A stretch of DNA of 64,000 nucleotides from Actinomadura nitritigenes (GTDB taxonomy: Bacteria; Actinomycetota; Actinomycetes; Streptosporangiales; Streptosporangiaceae). The notes beneath the pieces were generated by a model. That model saw nothing but the letters and a program-made list of their open reading frames with translations. It did not search any database and was not told where the DNA came from. The DNA lies in NCBI RefSeq assembly GCF_017573545.1, contig NZ_JAGEOK010000012.1:124001-188000 (forward strand). The letters are read 5' to 3'. This document shows positions 13,781 to 22,175 of this stretch, one piece after another (position 1 is the stretch's first letter; every line of letters starts with the position of its first letter). The position numbers were made by a program, and so were the translations under genes.

Positions 13781-14266
13781 GTGGAGGATAAACGCCAGTC
13801 AACGCAGAACCCTGGGCGCGATCTGACGCCAGAGATGTTGCTGGGCAGGACTCTGAAATACCTGCGAGAAGCTCGGCAGATGTCACAGGAGTCGGTCGCG
13901 GAAGCCATGAACTCGGCCGGCTTTTCCTGGCGACAGACCACTGCGGCGAAGACTGAGGCGGGTCAACGTCCCGTACGAGTGAACGAGGTGGTCGCGCTCG
14001 CCCAACTCTTCAAGGTCTCGGTTGGCGATCTGATCGAAGGCGCGGGCGGCGAGTGGGAAGCCCATGCCCGTGTACTGCGAGCACGGTCCGAGGTTGAGAG
14101 GACGGGACGGCTCGCCTTCTTGGCAAGCCGGGAGGCTGAGGATCGCGAACTCGAACACAACGACGCGATGGCAGCGCTACGCGCAGCAGAGGCGGACTTG
14201 GCGAAGGTTCAGCAGCGAGTGGTTCACGCAACCACTGAGGCTGAGAAAGGTGCTGGGGAGGAGTGA
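13781..14266 (+). CDS. XRE-family repressor of the element
   Basis: 161 residues from GTG 13781. Residues 20-75 form a Cro/C1 helix-turn-helix (LKYLREARQMSQESVAEAMNSAGFSWRQTTAAKTEAGQRPVRVNEVVALAQLFKVSV), followed by a helical tail (DRELEHNDAMAALRAAEADLAKVQQRVVHATTEAEKG) that may be a dimerising coiled coil. It lacks the S24 cleavage domain of LexA/CI repressors, so SOS-type autocleavage is not expected. It sits four bases upstream of the integrase gene in the same operon. Confidence 0.8.
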   Translation: MEDKRQSTQNPGRDLTPEMLLGRTLKYLREARQMSQESVAEAMNSAGFSWRQTTAAKTEAGQRPVRVNEVVALAQLFKVSVGDLIEGAGGEWEAHARVLRARSEVERTGRLAFLASREAEDRELEHNDAMAALRAAEADLAKVQQRVVHATTEAEKGAGEE

Positions 14267-14270
14267 AGTC

Positions 14271-15482
14271 ATGGGGCGCCCCCCTTTGCCGGTTGGCACG
14301 GCCGGGAAAGTCCGGTTCCAGAAGCTCGGACCGCGCCGCGTCCGCGCACGTGCGAACGTCCGCGACTACGACGGCGAGACCCGCGAGGTTGCCCGGTTCG
14401 GGCCGACGCAGGCCGCGGCCGAACGCAGGCTGAAGGAGGCGCTGCGCGACCGCGTCGGGCCGCCGGCAGACGGCGAGATCACGGCGGACACACGCCTACG
14501 GGACGCGGCCGCGCTGTGGTGGGTCGAGGTGACCGACTCCGGTGACCTGACCGAGCAGACCAAGGAGATCTACGACCGCGGGAAGGCGCGCATCCTGAAG
14601 GCCCTGGGCGGCCTGCTGATGCGTGAGATCGACGTACCGACGTGCGACCGGTTCGTGAAGGCCGTCCGCGCGAACCACGGTCCGTCGGCGGCCAAGACGT
14701 CCAAGTCGGTGCTCTCGCTGATGCTGGGCATGGCGGTGCGGCACGGCGCCCTGGACACCAACCCGGTCCGTGAGGTCGCGAAGATCTCGACGACTAGGAG
14801 GGCGCGCCCGCGCGCGCTGACGGCGGCGGATGAGGCCGCGATGCTGGCGAAGGTCGCGGCGGACGAGCGCGCCCGGGAGCTGGACGCCATCGACCTGGTG
14901 GAGTTCCTCGACGGCACGGGGATGCGCATCGGCGAGGCGCTCGGCGTGCGGGCCGAGGTGATCGACCTGGAGGCCGGCGTGCTGGAGGTCAACGCGACCG
15001 TGGCGCGGCTGAAGGGGTTGGGAACGCTGCTGCAGCTCCGACCGAAAAGCGAAGCGGGTTGGCGCGTCATCGCCTTGCCGGGCCACGTCGTCGAGCTGTG
15101 CCGCCGCCGCATGGCGATGTCATGGGCGCATCCCGACCGACTCGTCAAGGTGATCACCGCCGACGGCGAGACGTCGGACCGGCCGGCCGGAGACGTCGCC
15201 CTGCTGTTCCCGGGCCTGTTCGGCGGGGTGCGGAACCCGAGCAACGCCAACCGGGACATCAAGGAGGTGCTCGCGCAGGTGGACGCAGATCGGTTCGGGT
15301 GGGTCACCTCGCACACGTTCCGGCGGACGGTCGCCACACGGCTCGACGACGCCGGTCTGAGCGCCCGTGCGATCGCCGATCACCTCGGACACGCCAAGCC
15401 GTCGATGACTCAGGACGTCTACATGGGGCGCAACGTGGCGTCTGCCCAAGCGGCCAAGATCCTCGACAAGAGCGGTTCCTAA
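14271..15482 (+). CDS. int: Tyrosine site-specific integrase
   Basis: 403 residues from ATG 14271 with a GGGGAGGAG ribosome binding site. N-terminal arm-binding region (about 10-65), SAM-like core-binding domain (about 75-165), catalytic domain from about 185. All catalytic residues are visible: Arg219 (GTGMRIGEAL), Lys259, His348 and Arg351 (SHTFRRT), His374 (LGHAKPS) and the nucleophile Tyr384 (VYMG). Its stop is 73 bases from attR. It would recombine the 33-bp identity core in the ssrA T-arm/acceptor segment and, by carrying that segment, restores the tmRNA. Confidence 0.95.
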   Translation: MGRPPLPVGTAGKVRFQKLGPRRVRARANVRDYDGETREVARFGPTQAAAERRLKEALRDRVGPPADGEITADTRLRDAAALWWVEVTDSGDLTEQTKEIYDRGKARILKALGGLLMREIDVPTCDRFVKAVRANHGPSAAKTSKSVLSLMLGMAVRHGALDTNPVREVAKISTTRRARPRALTAADEAAMLAKVAADERARELDAIDLVEFLDGTGMRIGEALGVRAEVIDLEAGVLEVNATVARLKGLGTLLQLRPKSEAGWRVIALPGHVVELCRRRMAMSWAHPDRLVKVITADGETSDRPAGDVALLFPGLFGGVRNPSNANRDIKEVLAQVDADRFGWVTSHTFRRTVATRLDDAGLSARAIADHLGHAKPSMTQDVYMGRNVASAQAAKILDKSGS

Positions 15483-15508
15483 CATGGGCGTAAAGCGGGC
15501 GTACACGC

Positions 15509-15549
15509 AAGAAGCCGCCGACCAGAACGTGTCTGATCAGCGGCTTCTT
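15509..15549. terminator. Bidirectional terminator between int and ssrA
   Basis: AAGAAGCCGC pairs with GCGGCTTCTT around a 21-base loop that contains further self-complementary bases. T-rich on the plus side and, read on the minus strand, also ending in a T-run. It would stop int transcription and provides a new terminator for ssrA in place of the one at 1256-1285. Confidence 0.8.
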
Positions 15550-15554
15550 GTGCC

Positions 15555-15587
15555 GTGGAGGTGGCGGGAATCGAACCCGCGTCCTTC
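15555..15587 (-). repeat. Right attachment site, now the functional ssrA 3' end
   Basis: Exact 33-bp copy of 1294-1326. It joins continuously to the rest of tmRNA at 15588-15925, so it is the working copy supplied by the element. On the minus strand the acceptor is followed by ACGGCA, so the terminal CCA is not encoded here, unlike in the displaced copy. Confidence 0.93.
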
Positions 15588-15925
15588 GGTGAAGAGCTAG
15601 GGCTTCTCCGGGTGCAGCCTGCTTGGCGTTTTCTCAGTCCCGGCGCTCACGCAGGCGTGTCGCCGACGGACTCAGTCGCTGTTGGTTTTCCCTACAGGCC
15701 CCGCGACCGGGCTTGCAGGTGGAGTCTCCTTACGATGCCAGACCCCGGTTCGGAGACGCTACCGGGCTGACAGAGTTCGCTCCTCGCTCAGGCGGCGAGG
15801 GCGAACTCGGACTGCTTCTTGTTGGCAGTTATTGGTTTGCTGTCACAGGATTAACGAGGTCACGACAGCAACCCTCGACCCGCTTCCCCTGGCTCGAACG
15901 ACCGAAGTCGAAGCCGGTCACCCCC
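15556..15925 (-). ncRNA. ssrA: tmRNA (trans-translation RNA)
   Basis: About 370 nt. The 5' end is GGGGGTGACCGGCTTCGAC at 15925, whose first seven bases pair with CACCTCC at the 3' end; the T-loop GCGGGTTCGATTCCCGC lies at 15564-15580. The resume codon GCC (15824-15826) opens the tag ANKKQSEFALAA followed by TGA at 15788-15790, ending in the ALAA degron. It rescues stalled ribosomes together with SmpB, encoded nearby at 18239-18712. The 3' terminal segment is supplied by the integrated element, and CCA must be added post-transcriptionally. Confidence 0.95.
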
Positions 15926-16040
15926 ATGTTGAGTTGTCAACACGGCCGCCACAGGACGTCCGCACGATGACGTTACAAGGATAACGCCCGCAGGGGCAAC
16001 GTAATTCCCCCGGCGGCCTCCAGGGCCCTGAACGCAGGAA

Positions 16041-16073
16041 CCCCGGTGGCGCGAACGAGTCGCGCCACCGGGG
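16041..16073. terminator. 14-bp perfect stem terminator
   Basis: CCCCGGTGGCGCGA pairs with TCGCGCCACCGGGG around a five-base loop. Downstream of the minus-strand smpB/PBP unit and upstream of ssrA, it would insulate tmRNA transcription. Confidence 0.75.
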
Positions 16074-16104
16074 TCGACCGGCAGGGTCAGGCCGGTCCGG
16101 ACGG

Positions 16105-16131
16105 CAGAGCCTCCCCCGAGACGAGGCTCTG
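16105..16131 (-). terminator. Hairpin terminator downstream of the PBP-like gene
   Basis: CAGAGCCTC pairs with GAGGCTCTG with a nine-base loop, about 130 bases after the stop codon at 16260. A weaker hairpin (CCCGGAGG/CCTCCGGG, 16196-16227) lies between. Confidence 0.6.
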
Positions 16132-16259
16132 GTCTCATCACTGCGACCGAGTCCGCAACCCCCCAAGCGGATACTCAGTCACCCGGGAAGACGCACCCGG
16201 AGGCCGGATCGGTTGCGTCCCTCCGGGCAAAGAGATCCCCAAGTCCCGGCGGGGCCCCG

Positions 16260-18236
16260 TCAGCCTGCGGTACCGGTGCCCGTCCTGGCCTTGGCGGGGA
16301 TGCCACGCAGGAACGCGGCGGCCACCGAGGACGCGGAATAGGGCCCCTCGATCGCGATGGCGAACGCGAGCTCGCCGGCGGAGCCGACGAACCAGGAGAC
16401 CGTCTTCTGCCTGCCGCCCTCGGTGTACTGGGCGGTGGCCGCGGTGCCGGCGACGTCGCCGGTGACGTGGGCGGCGCGGGCGACGCCCTTGGAGGTGGTG
16501 CGGTTCAGCACGATCGACAGGTTGCCGACGGGGTCCGACGGCAGGAACTGCGCGCCGACGTCGGCGGCCTTGGGCGGGTCGGTGAGCAGGTAGGGGGACC
16601 TCCAGGTGCCGGCCCGGGCGGCGCCCGCCACCAGGGCCATCCCGAGGGGGCTGACCTCGACGCCCTGGCCGACCATCGCGGCGGCCTTGGCGCCCTCGCT
16701 GTTCAGCGGGGGCAGCGCCCCGGTGAACGCGGGGACGGAGACGCCCCAGCCCCGGCCGATGCCGAGCTGGGCCGCCGCGGACTGCAGGGCGCGCGCGTCG
16801 ATCTTGCTGCTCAGCTGCGCGAGGGTGGTCGCGCAGCCGAGGGCGAAGGTGTTGGCGAAGGTCGTGTCGGCGTGCTCCTTGTTGGTGAAGGTCTTGCCGC
16901 CGACCGTCACGCTGGCGGGGCAGGAGGTCTTGGTGTTCTGCCTTATGCCCCCCTGCGCGAACAGCGCCTCGGCGGACACCATCCCGAACGCCAGGCCGGG
17001 CTGGTAACGGGCCTCGAAGGCGCGGTTCTCGCCGCCGGTGGCATGGTTGGAGACCGCGACGACCTGGCCGGTGTTCGGGCGCAGCGCCACCAGGGACGCC
17101 GGGTAGTGCAGATCCTTGAGCGCGTTGTCGGCCTTGTGCTGGACGGTCGGGTCGAGGGTGGTGGAGACGGGCTGCGGGGCGATCCCGGGCCAGGTCTTCA
17201 GCACCTGGGTCTGCTTGCCGGTGGCGTCCTGCGCGACGACGCTGACGCTGGGCGTCCCGGCGAGCCGGCGCTGCTGGAGGAGCTGGACGCCGCTGACGCC
17301 GATGGTGTCGCCCGGCTGGTAGGGGGCGCCGACCTGCTGGAGCAGGTCGGCGGTGGCCGGGCCGAGCTCGCCGACCAGCTCCGGCGCGTAGTTCGGGGCG
17401 CTCGGCGCCTTGATCGCGTTGATCTTCAGGCCCGGGACCTGCTTCAGCCGCTGGGCCAGCGCGGTCTGCTCCGGGTACCGCAGGGTCAGCAGCGACAGGA
17501 ACTTCTGCGGCGGGGCCGAGCGGACCCTGCCGAGCAGCCGCTCGGAGTCCAGCCGCCGGCCGCCGGCGAACTTGGCCACCTTGGCGAGCTGGTCGACGGT
17601 GGCCTGCGCGTCGGCGAGGCGCCCGGGGACCACCCCGATGTCGTAGGAGTAGACCTCGTGCAGCATGCTGTGGCCCGCGCCGTCCTCGATCGGGGCGCGC
17701 TTCGGCACGTCCGAGACCACCGCGAGGCGCTGGCCGGGGGCGAGCTGCGGGTTGATGATCGACGGGTTCCAGACGACCTTCCACTTGCCGCCGATCCGGC
17801 GCAGGTGCATGTGGCCGAGGTACTCCCAGGGCTGCCCGTTCTCGCCGAGGTCGATCTTCACGGAGAACCGCGCGTCGGCGTCGTCGCCGTTCTTGGCGAT
17901 CGCCTTGACCTTGGCGTCGTCGACGCGGCCCTGGTCGTCGGAGACGCCGAGGGACAGCCGCAGCGACGCCGCGTCCAGCTGGGCGCGGACGGCGCCGAGC
18001 GCGGACTCGACCGCCTTCCGGTCGGTGCCGACGGTCTTCTTCGCGGCGGCCGGGTAGTTGCCGACCTGCCAGGCGATCAGGAAGTCGCGGACGGCGGGCA
18101 TCGCGGACGGCTCCGCCCAGCAGCCCGTCGTCATCGTCGCGACGAGGGCCCCGCAGGCCGCCAGCGAGACGGCGCGGCGGCGCACGGTGCGGCTCCCGCG
18201 CGGGAGGCGCCCGCGGCCTCGGTTGGTCATCGACAC
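16260..18236 (-). CDS. Penicillin-binding-protein homologue (NTF2-like N-domain) with all catalytic motifs degenerate
   Basis: 658 residues. A signal peptide with possible lipobox (MTTGC, Cys39), then a MecA-N/NTF2-like domain (about 45-165), a dimerisation region and a transpeptidase-like domain from about 350. In active homologues of this architecture the motifs are PGSTFK, SCN and KTGTAE. Here the equivalent positions read PGLAFG (413-418), GCA (467-469) and AGTAATAQ (596-603), so the nucleophile Ser and general-base Lys are both gone. The fold is otherwise well conserved (VGQGVEVSPLGMALVA). It is likely a non-catalytic cell-wall scaffold or sensor. It starts two bases after the smpB stop, so it is co-transcribed with smpB. 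Confidence 0.85.
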   Translation of the reverse strand: MSMTNRGRGRLPRGSRTVRRRAVSLAACGALVATMTTGCWAEPSAMPAVRDFLIAWQVGNYPAAAKKTVGTDRKAVESALGAVRAQLDAASLRLSLGVSDDQGRVDDAKVKAIAKNGDDADARFSVKIDLGENGQPWEYLGHMHLRRIGGKWKVVWNPSIINPQLAPGQRLAVVSDVPKRAPIEDGAGHSMLHEVYSYDIGVVPGRLADAQATVDQLAKVAKFAGGRRLDSERLLGRVRSAPPQKFLSLLTLRYPEQTALAQRLKQVPGLKINAIKAPSAPNYAPELVGELGPATADLLQQVGAPYQPGDTIGVSGVQLLQQRRLAGTPSVSVVAQDATGKQTQVLKTWPGIAPQPVSTTLDPTVQHKADNALKDLHYPASLVALRPNTGQVVAVSNHATGGENRAFEARYQPGLAFGMVSAEALFAQGGIRQNTKTSCPASVTVGGKTFTNKEHADTTFANTFALGCATTLAQLSSKIDARALQSAAAQLGIGRGWGVSVPAFTGALPPLNSEGAKAAAMVGQGVEVSPLGMALVAGAARAGTWRSPYLLTDPPKAADVGAQFLPSDPVGNLSIVLNRTTSKGVARAAHVTGDVAGTAATAQYTEGGRQKTVSWFVGSAGELAFAIAIEGPYSASSVAAAFLRGIPAKARTGTGTAG

Positions 18237-18238
18237 CC

Positions 18239-18712
18239 TTACCGTCTCCTGAACCGGGCGGCCGCCGCCTTCTGCATCTCCCGGTCGGCTTCCCGCTTGG
18301 CGATGGCCTGGCGTTTGTCGTAGGCCTTCTTACCACGGGCCAGGCCGATCTCGACCTTGGCCTTACCGTCCTTGAAGTACAGCGCCAGGGGGATCAGTGT
18401 CCAGCCCGGCTCGGACGACTTGGCGATGATCTTGCTGATCTCGCGGCGGTGCAGCAGCAGCTTGCGGCGGCGGCGCGGCGCGTGGTTGGTCCAGGTGCCC
18501 TGCGTGTACTCGGGGATGTGCACGTTCTCCAGCCACACCTCGCCGTCCATCACGTGGGCGTAGCCGTCGGCGAGGGAGGCGCGGCCGGCGCGCAGCGCCT
18601 TGACCTCGGTGCCCATCAGCACCATGCCCGCCTCCCACGTGTCGTCGATGTGGTAGTCGTAGCGGGCACGCTTGTTCTGGGCGATGAGCTTGCGCCCTGT
18701 GTCGCGTGGCAC
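18239..18712 (-). CDS. smpB: SsrA-binding protein
   Basis: 157 residues from GTG 18712, five bases after the stop of the S41 peptidase gene. Full-length SmpB: IAQNKRARYDYHIDDTWEAGMVLMGTEVKALRAGRASLADGYAHV is the OB-fold core that binds the tRNA-like part of tmRNA, and the basic C-terminal tail (GKKAYDKRQAIAKREADREMQKAAAARFRRR) enters the empty mRNA channel. It acts with ssrA encoded about 2.3 kb downstream. Usual length and motifs, no anomalies. Confidence 0.97.
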   Translation of the reverse strand: MPRDTGRKLIAQNKRARYDYHIDDTWEAGMVLMGTEVKALRAGRASLADGYAHVMDGEVWLENVHIPEYTQGTWTNHAPRRRRKLLLHRREISKIIAKSSEPGWTLIPLALYFKDGKAKVEIGLARGKKAYDKRQAIAKREADREMQKAAAARFRRR

Positions 18713-18717
18713 TGTGA

Positions 18718-19887
18718 TCAGTCCTTGTCCGGCGTCGTCGCGAGCAGGCCGCGCAGCACGCTCCGGCCGCGCTGCTCGGCCACTGTGGGAGGGCGGTCGG
18801 CGGAGACCGCCACGTCGGGTTCGATCCCGACCCCGTCGAGGTTACGGCCGCCCGGGGTGCGGTAGCGACCCACGGTCAGCTCGATCGCCGATCCGTCGGC
18901 CAGCCGGACCGATTCCTGCACCGAGCCCTTCCCGTACGTACGCGATCCTATGATCACCGCGCGGTCCCGGTCGCGCAGGGATCCGGCGACCACCTCGGCG
19001 GCGCTGGCGGTCCCGGCGTCGACCAGCACGACGAGCGGGGTCCGCGCGTCGCCCGGCGCGGTGACCGTGCGCCGCTGGACGGGCCCGCCGCGCGGTTCGT
19101 AGGTCACGACGAGCCCGCCGGGCAGGAACGCCGACGCCGTCTCGACCGCCTCGTCCAGCAGGCCGCCGGGGTCGCCGCGCAGGTCGAGCATGATCCCGCC
19201 GGACGGAGCACCGGAGGGCGACCGCCCGGTCACCGCGTCGCGGACCTGCCGTCCGGTGCCGCGGGTGAACGCGCCCACCCGGATCAGCCGGACATGGTCG
19301 GGCAGCTCGGTCACGGTGACGTCGCCTCCGGAGACGGGGGTGCGGACGAGGTGGAACTCCTCTGTCCGACGCCCGCGGAGGACGGTGAGTTCGACGGCGT
19401 CGCCCGGGCGCCCGCGCAGCGCCGCCGCGACCCGCGTCACGTCCCAGCCGGCGGCCGGGGCGCCGCCGACCGCGGTCACGATGTCGCCGGCGAGGACGCC
19501 GGCGCGGGCGGCGGCGGTGCCCGGCTGGACGCTCGCGACCCGCACCCGCGGATCGCCGTCGGCGCTGCCGAGCCAGACCCCGACGCCGCTGTACCGGCCG
19601 TTCAGGCGGCCCTCCATGTCGTCGTACCGGGCCGCCGGGTAGTAGCGGGCCCACTTGTCGCCGAGGCCGCGGAGCATGCCCTCGATGGCGGCGCGGTCGA
19701 GGTCGCCGCGGCCGACCGGGCGCGCCGCCCGGCTGCCGATCTTCGCGGCGGCCTCGTCCAGCACCGACCCGCCCGCGGCCGCCCGGCGGTCCGGGCGGCC
19801 TTCACCGCTCAGCACCCCGAGCCCGTAGGCGCACAGGATCGCGGTGGCGACGGCGGCGCCGCGCAGCATGCGGCCTGGGGCGGACAT
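18718..19887 (-). CDS. Carboxy-terminal processing protease, S41 family
   Basis: 389 residues with an N-terminal membrane or signal segment (MLRGAAVATAILCAYGLGVLSG), a PDZ domain (about 100-190: GRYSGVGVWLG...VQPGTAAARAGVLAGDIVTAVGG) and the S41 catalytic domain. The Ser nucleophile is in DAGTASAAEVVAGSL and the Lys partner in GSRTYGKGSVQ. It cleaves C-termini of exported proteins. It lies between ftsX and smpB, as in many actinobacteria, and may tune envelope proteins during division. The start follows an untranslated gap of 45 bases from ftsX. Confidence 0.92.
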   Translation of the reverse strand: MSAPGRMLRGAAVATAILCAYGLGVLSGEGRPDRRAAAGGSVLDEAAAKIGSRAARPVGRGDLDRAAIEGMLRGLGDKWARYYPAARYDDMEGRLNGRYSGVGVWLGSADGDPRVRVASVQPGTAAARAGVLAGDIVTAVGGAPAAGWDVTRVAAALRGRPGDAVELTVLRGRRTEEFHLVRTPVSGGDVTVTELPDHVRLIRVGAFTRGTGRQVRDAVTGRSPSGAPSGGIMLDLRGDPGGLLDEAVETASAFLPGGLVVTYEPRGGPVQRRTVTAPGDARTPLVVLVDAGTASAAEVVAGSLRDRDRAVIIGSRTYGKGSVQESVRLADGSAIELTVGRYRTPGGRNLDGVGIEPDVAVSADRPPTVAEQRGRSVLRGLLATTPDKD

Positions 19888-19932
19888 GTCGGCAAGTGTA
19901 AAACCGCGGCCGCGCGGCCCTCCGGCGCTCGG

Positions 19933-20838
19933 CTAGATCTTCAGGTATCTGCGCAGGGTGAGGAACGACGACGCGGCACAGAGCAGCACGCCGAAGCAGA
20001 TCGACACGATGATCACCATGATCACCTGGAACCAGCCGAGCTGGCTGACCAGCTGCACCGTCCCGGCCAGCCGGTCGATCAGCAGTTTCTTGCTGATCAC
20101 CAGCAGCACCGAGGCGAACAGCCCGCCGATCAGTCCCGCGATCGCGCCCTCCAGGATGAAGGGCAGCTGGATATAGGTGTTGGACGCGCCGACCAGCCGC
20201 ATGATCCCGGTCTCCCGGCGCCGGTTGAACGCCGACAGCCGGACCGTGTTCCCGACCAGCAGGACCGACGCGATCACCTGGATCAGCGCGATGCCCAGCG
20301 CTGCCGCCTGGAGCCCGTTCAAGATCTTGAAGAACTTCTTCAGGATCTGCTGCTCGTTGATCACCGTGTCGACGCCGGGATGCCCCAGCATCGCCTGCGC
20401 CACCGGTTTGTACTCCTCCGGGTTCTTCAGCTTCACCCGGAACGAGTCGGGGATGTCGCCCTCACGGGTGCTCTGCACGAACCCCGGCGAGCCGGCGAAG
20501 CGGTCCTTGAACCGCGCGAACGCCTGCTGCTTGTTCTCGTACTGGACGTTCGAGACCTGCGGCATCTTCTTCAGCTGCGCCTGGATCTCGGACCGCTGCT
20601 GGTCGGTGACGTCCTGCTTCTGGCAGTTGGCGTTGGAACTGGTCTTCGCGCACAGGAAGATCGAGACCTCGATCTTGTCGTACCAGTAGTCCTTGGACGC
20701 GGCCACCTGCTGGCGCAGCAGCAGTCCGGTGCCGAAGAGCGCCATGGCGATGGCGACGGTGATGACCAGGGAGATCGTCATCGTCAGGTTCCGGCGGAGA
20801 CCGATCCAGATCTCCTGCATAACGAACTGTACGCGCAT
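19933..20838 (-). CDS. ftsX: Cell-division ABC transporter-like permease
   Basis: 301 residues from ATG 20838 (MRVQFVMQEIWIGLRRNLTMTISLVITVAIAMALFG). Four membrane segments: one N-terminal (about 20-42) and three C-terminal (about 170-300, including ALGIALIQVIASVLLVGNTVRL and LIGGLFASVLLVISK). Between them is an extracellular domain of about 120 residues that in this family activates peptidoglycan hydrolases. RRRETGIMRLVGASNTYI is the conserved FtsX motif. Works with FtsE, encoded 203 bases upstream. Confidence 0.96.
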   Translation of the reverse strand: MRVQFVMQEIWIGLRRNLTMTISLVITVAIAMALFGTGLLLRQQVAASKDYWYDKIEVSIFLCAKTSSNANCQKQDVTDQQRSEIQAQLKKMPQVSNVQYENKQQAFARFKDRFAGSPGFVQSTREGDIPDSFRVKLKNPEEYKPVAQAMLGHPGVDTVINEQQILKKFFKILNGLQAAALGIALIQVIASVLLVGNTVRLSAFNRRRETGIMRLVGASNTYIQLPFILEGAIAGLIGGLFASVLLVISKKLLIDRLAGTVQLVSQLGWFQVIMVIIVSICFGVLLCAASSFLTLRRYLKI

Positions 20839-21041
20839 GCCTCGCTGTCCTTGATCGCCTGTTCCCGCCGCCGGCACGGGCTCCGCGGTGCGGGCCCTGA
20901 GCGGGCGTCCCCTCTGCCTGAGTCGTACGCCCGTTGGGATCCGTCGGGTTCAGATGGAGCCGCCGCTGGAGGGGTCCGCGGCGGTGGCCCGTCGGGCCGT
21001 GGTCGATGGGGGCTCGTGCCGGCCGGTGCGCCGGGCCCGGG

Positions 21042-21731
21042 TCAGTACGCCTGGCCGTACACCCCGCGGGACTGGTCGCGGACGACCCGTCCGTCCTCCA
21101 GTTCGACGACGCGCTTGCGGAACGCGTCGACGATGGCGGCGTCGTGGGTGGCCATGACGACGGTGGTGCCGGTCCGGTTGATCCGGTCCAGCACCTTCAT
21201 GATGCCGATCGAGGTGGCGGGGTCGATGTTCCCCGTCGGCTCGTCCGCCAGCAGGATCATCGGCCGGTTGACGAACGCCCGCGCGATCGCGACGCGCTGC
21301 TGCTCGCCGCCGGACAGCTCGTCCGGCATCCGGTGGGCCTTGCCCTCCAGGCCGACGAGGTCGATGACCTCGGGGACGACCTTGCCGATGAACCGCCGCG
21401 GCTTGCCGATCACCTCGAGGGCGAACGCGACGTTCTCGAAGACGTTCTTGTTGGGGAGCAGCCGGAAGTCCTGGAAGACGCAGCCGATCCTGCGGCGCAG
21501 GTGCGGCACCTTCCAGTTGCTCAGACGGCTCAGGTCCTTGCCCGCCACGTGCACGTGACCCTGGGACGGGCGCTCCTCCTTGAGGATGAGGCGCAGGAAG
21601 GTCGACTTCCCGGACCCGGACGGGCCCACCAGGAACAGGAACTCGCCCTTCTCGATGCCGACGTTCACATGCTGGAGAGCGGGGCGGTTCTGGCTCGGGT
21701 AGACCTTGGTGACGTTGTCGAAATTGATCAC
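21042..21731 (-). CDS. ftsE: Cell-division ATP-binding protein
   Basis: 229 residues from GTG 21731. Walker A GPSGSGKSTFLRL, Q-loop CVFQDFRLL, ABC signature LSGGEQQRVAIARA, Walker B ILLADEPTGNID and the H-loop THD are all present. FtsE powers conformational coupling of FtsX to cell-wall hydrolases at the septum. A gap of 203 bases (20839-21041) separates it from ftsX, longer than usual for this pair. No ORF or clear terminator is seen in it. Confidence 0.97.
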   Translation of the reverse strand: MINFDNVTKVYPSQNRPALQHVNVGIEKGEFLFLVGPSGSGKSTFLRLILKEERPSQGHVHVAGKDLSRLSNWKVPHLRRRIGCVFQDFRLLPNKNVFENVAFALEVIGKPRRFIGKVVPEVIDLVGLEGKAHRMPDELSGGEQQRVAIARAFVNRPMILLADEPTGNIDPATSIGIMKVLDRINRTGTTVVMATHDAAIVDAFRKRVVELEDGRVVRDQSRGVYGQAY

Positions 21732-22175
21732 GGCTGCATCACGGCGGTTCAGTCTAGGGGTTGGGGAGCGGCCCGGCCGCCGGCCGCGGACTGGCCGTCC
21801 GCGTGCTGCGACCTGCGCCGCCCGGCTCCGCGACCAGGGGGGCCGTGGAACCTTCGAGCAGTGTAGAGGGGCCAGTCAACTACCTCGTCCCCCTCCGTGG
21901 GGTGGGAACGCCCGGGGCCCGCCGCGTTCAACGGCGTGTCGCGCGCGGACGGGACGACGGCGCGGACGGCGCCCCGCGGGGCCCCGACCTGTCCGTGCTG
22001 TGTCATGTACCGTCTCCCGACGTCCGGCCGTTTCATGCCGTCAAGCTCCCGGACTTGCCGGAACGACCATACAGTCCGGCTACGCTGGATGATGGCGAAA
22101 GATACCTAATCGGTCGACGATCGACGTATCCCCGCACGGAGCCACGTACCGTTCACGGAGAGTGGGGCCCACGAC
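21732..22175. other. Intergenic region upstream of ftsE and the zinc-ribbon gene
   Basis: 444 bases between divergent genes. The sequence is less GC-biased near 22050-22140 (ACGACCATACAGTCC, GATACCTAATCGG), which is where promoters are expected. I do not see a confident -35/-10 pair. No convincing ORF. Confidence 0.5.

Larger units (their letters stand above)
1294..15587. mobile_element. 14.3-kb integrative element in the 3' end of ssrA (tail-gene-carrying, no capsid or conjugation genes)
   Basis: The element is bounded by an exact 33-bp direct repeat of the tmRNA 3' end (1294-1326 and 15555-15587). A tyrosine integrase gene lies immediately inside the right end, the usual layout for tRNA/tmRNA-integrating elements. 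Contents from the right: integrase, XRE repressor, divergent Xis-like operon with a RepA-type helicase, a tail tape-measure module, and a left-end regulatory region with DUF2637 and ribbon-helix-helix genes. No terminase, portal, major capsid, FtsK/TraB-type translocase or relaxase is recognisable. It could be a reduced prophage, a phage satellite, or an element mobilised by another route. Confidence 0.9.
15926..16259. other. Non-coding stretch between ssrA and the PBP-like gene
   Basis: 334 bases without a credible gene. It holds three hairpins (16041-16073, 16105-16131 and 16196-16227), and the ssrA promoter must lie in its left part. TTGACA occurs at about 15933-15938 on the minus strand, too near the tmRNA 5' end to be its -35. 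Confidence 0.6.

Noticed and set aside
1294..15587. Actinobacterial integrative conjugative element (AICE)
   Set aside because: DUF2637 and a RepA-like helicase fit, but no FtsK/TraB-type translocase, relaxase or spread genes were found in any frame.
1294..15587. Complete prophage
   Set aside because: No terminase, portal, protease, capsid, baseplate, holin or lysin beyond the tape-measure-linked peptidase.
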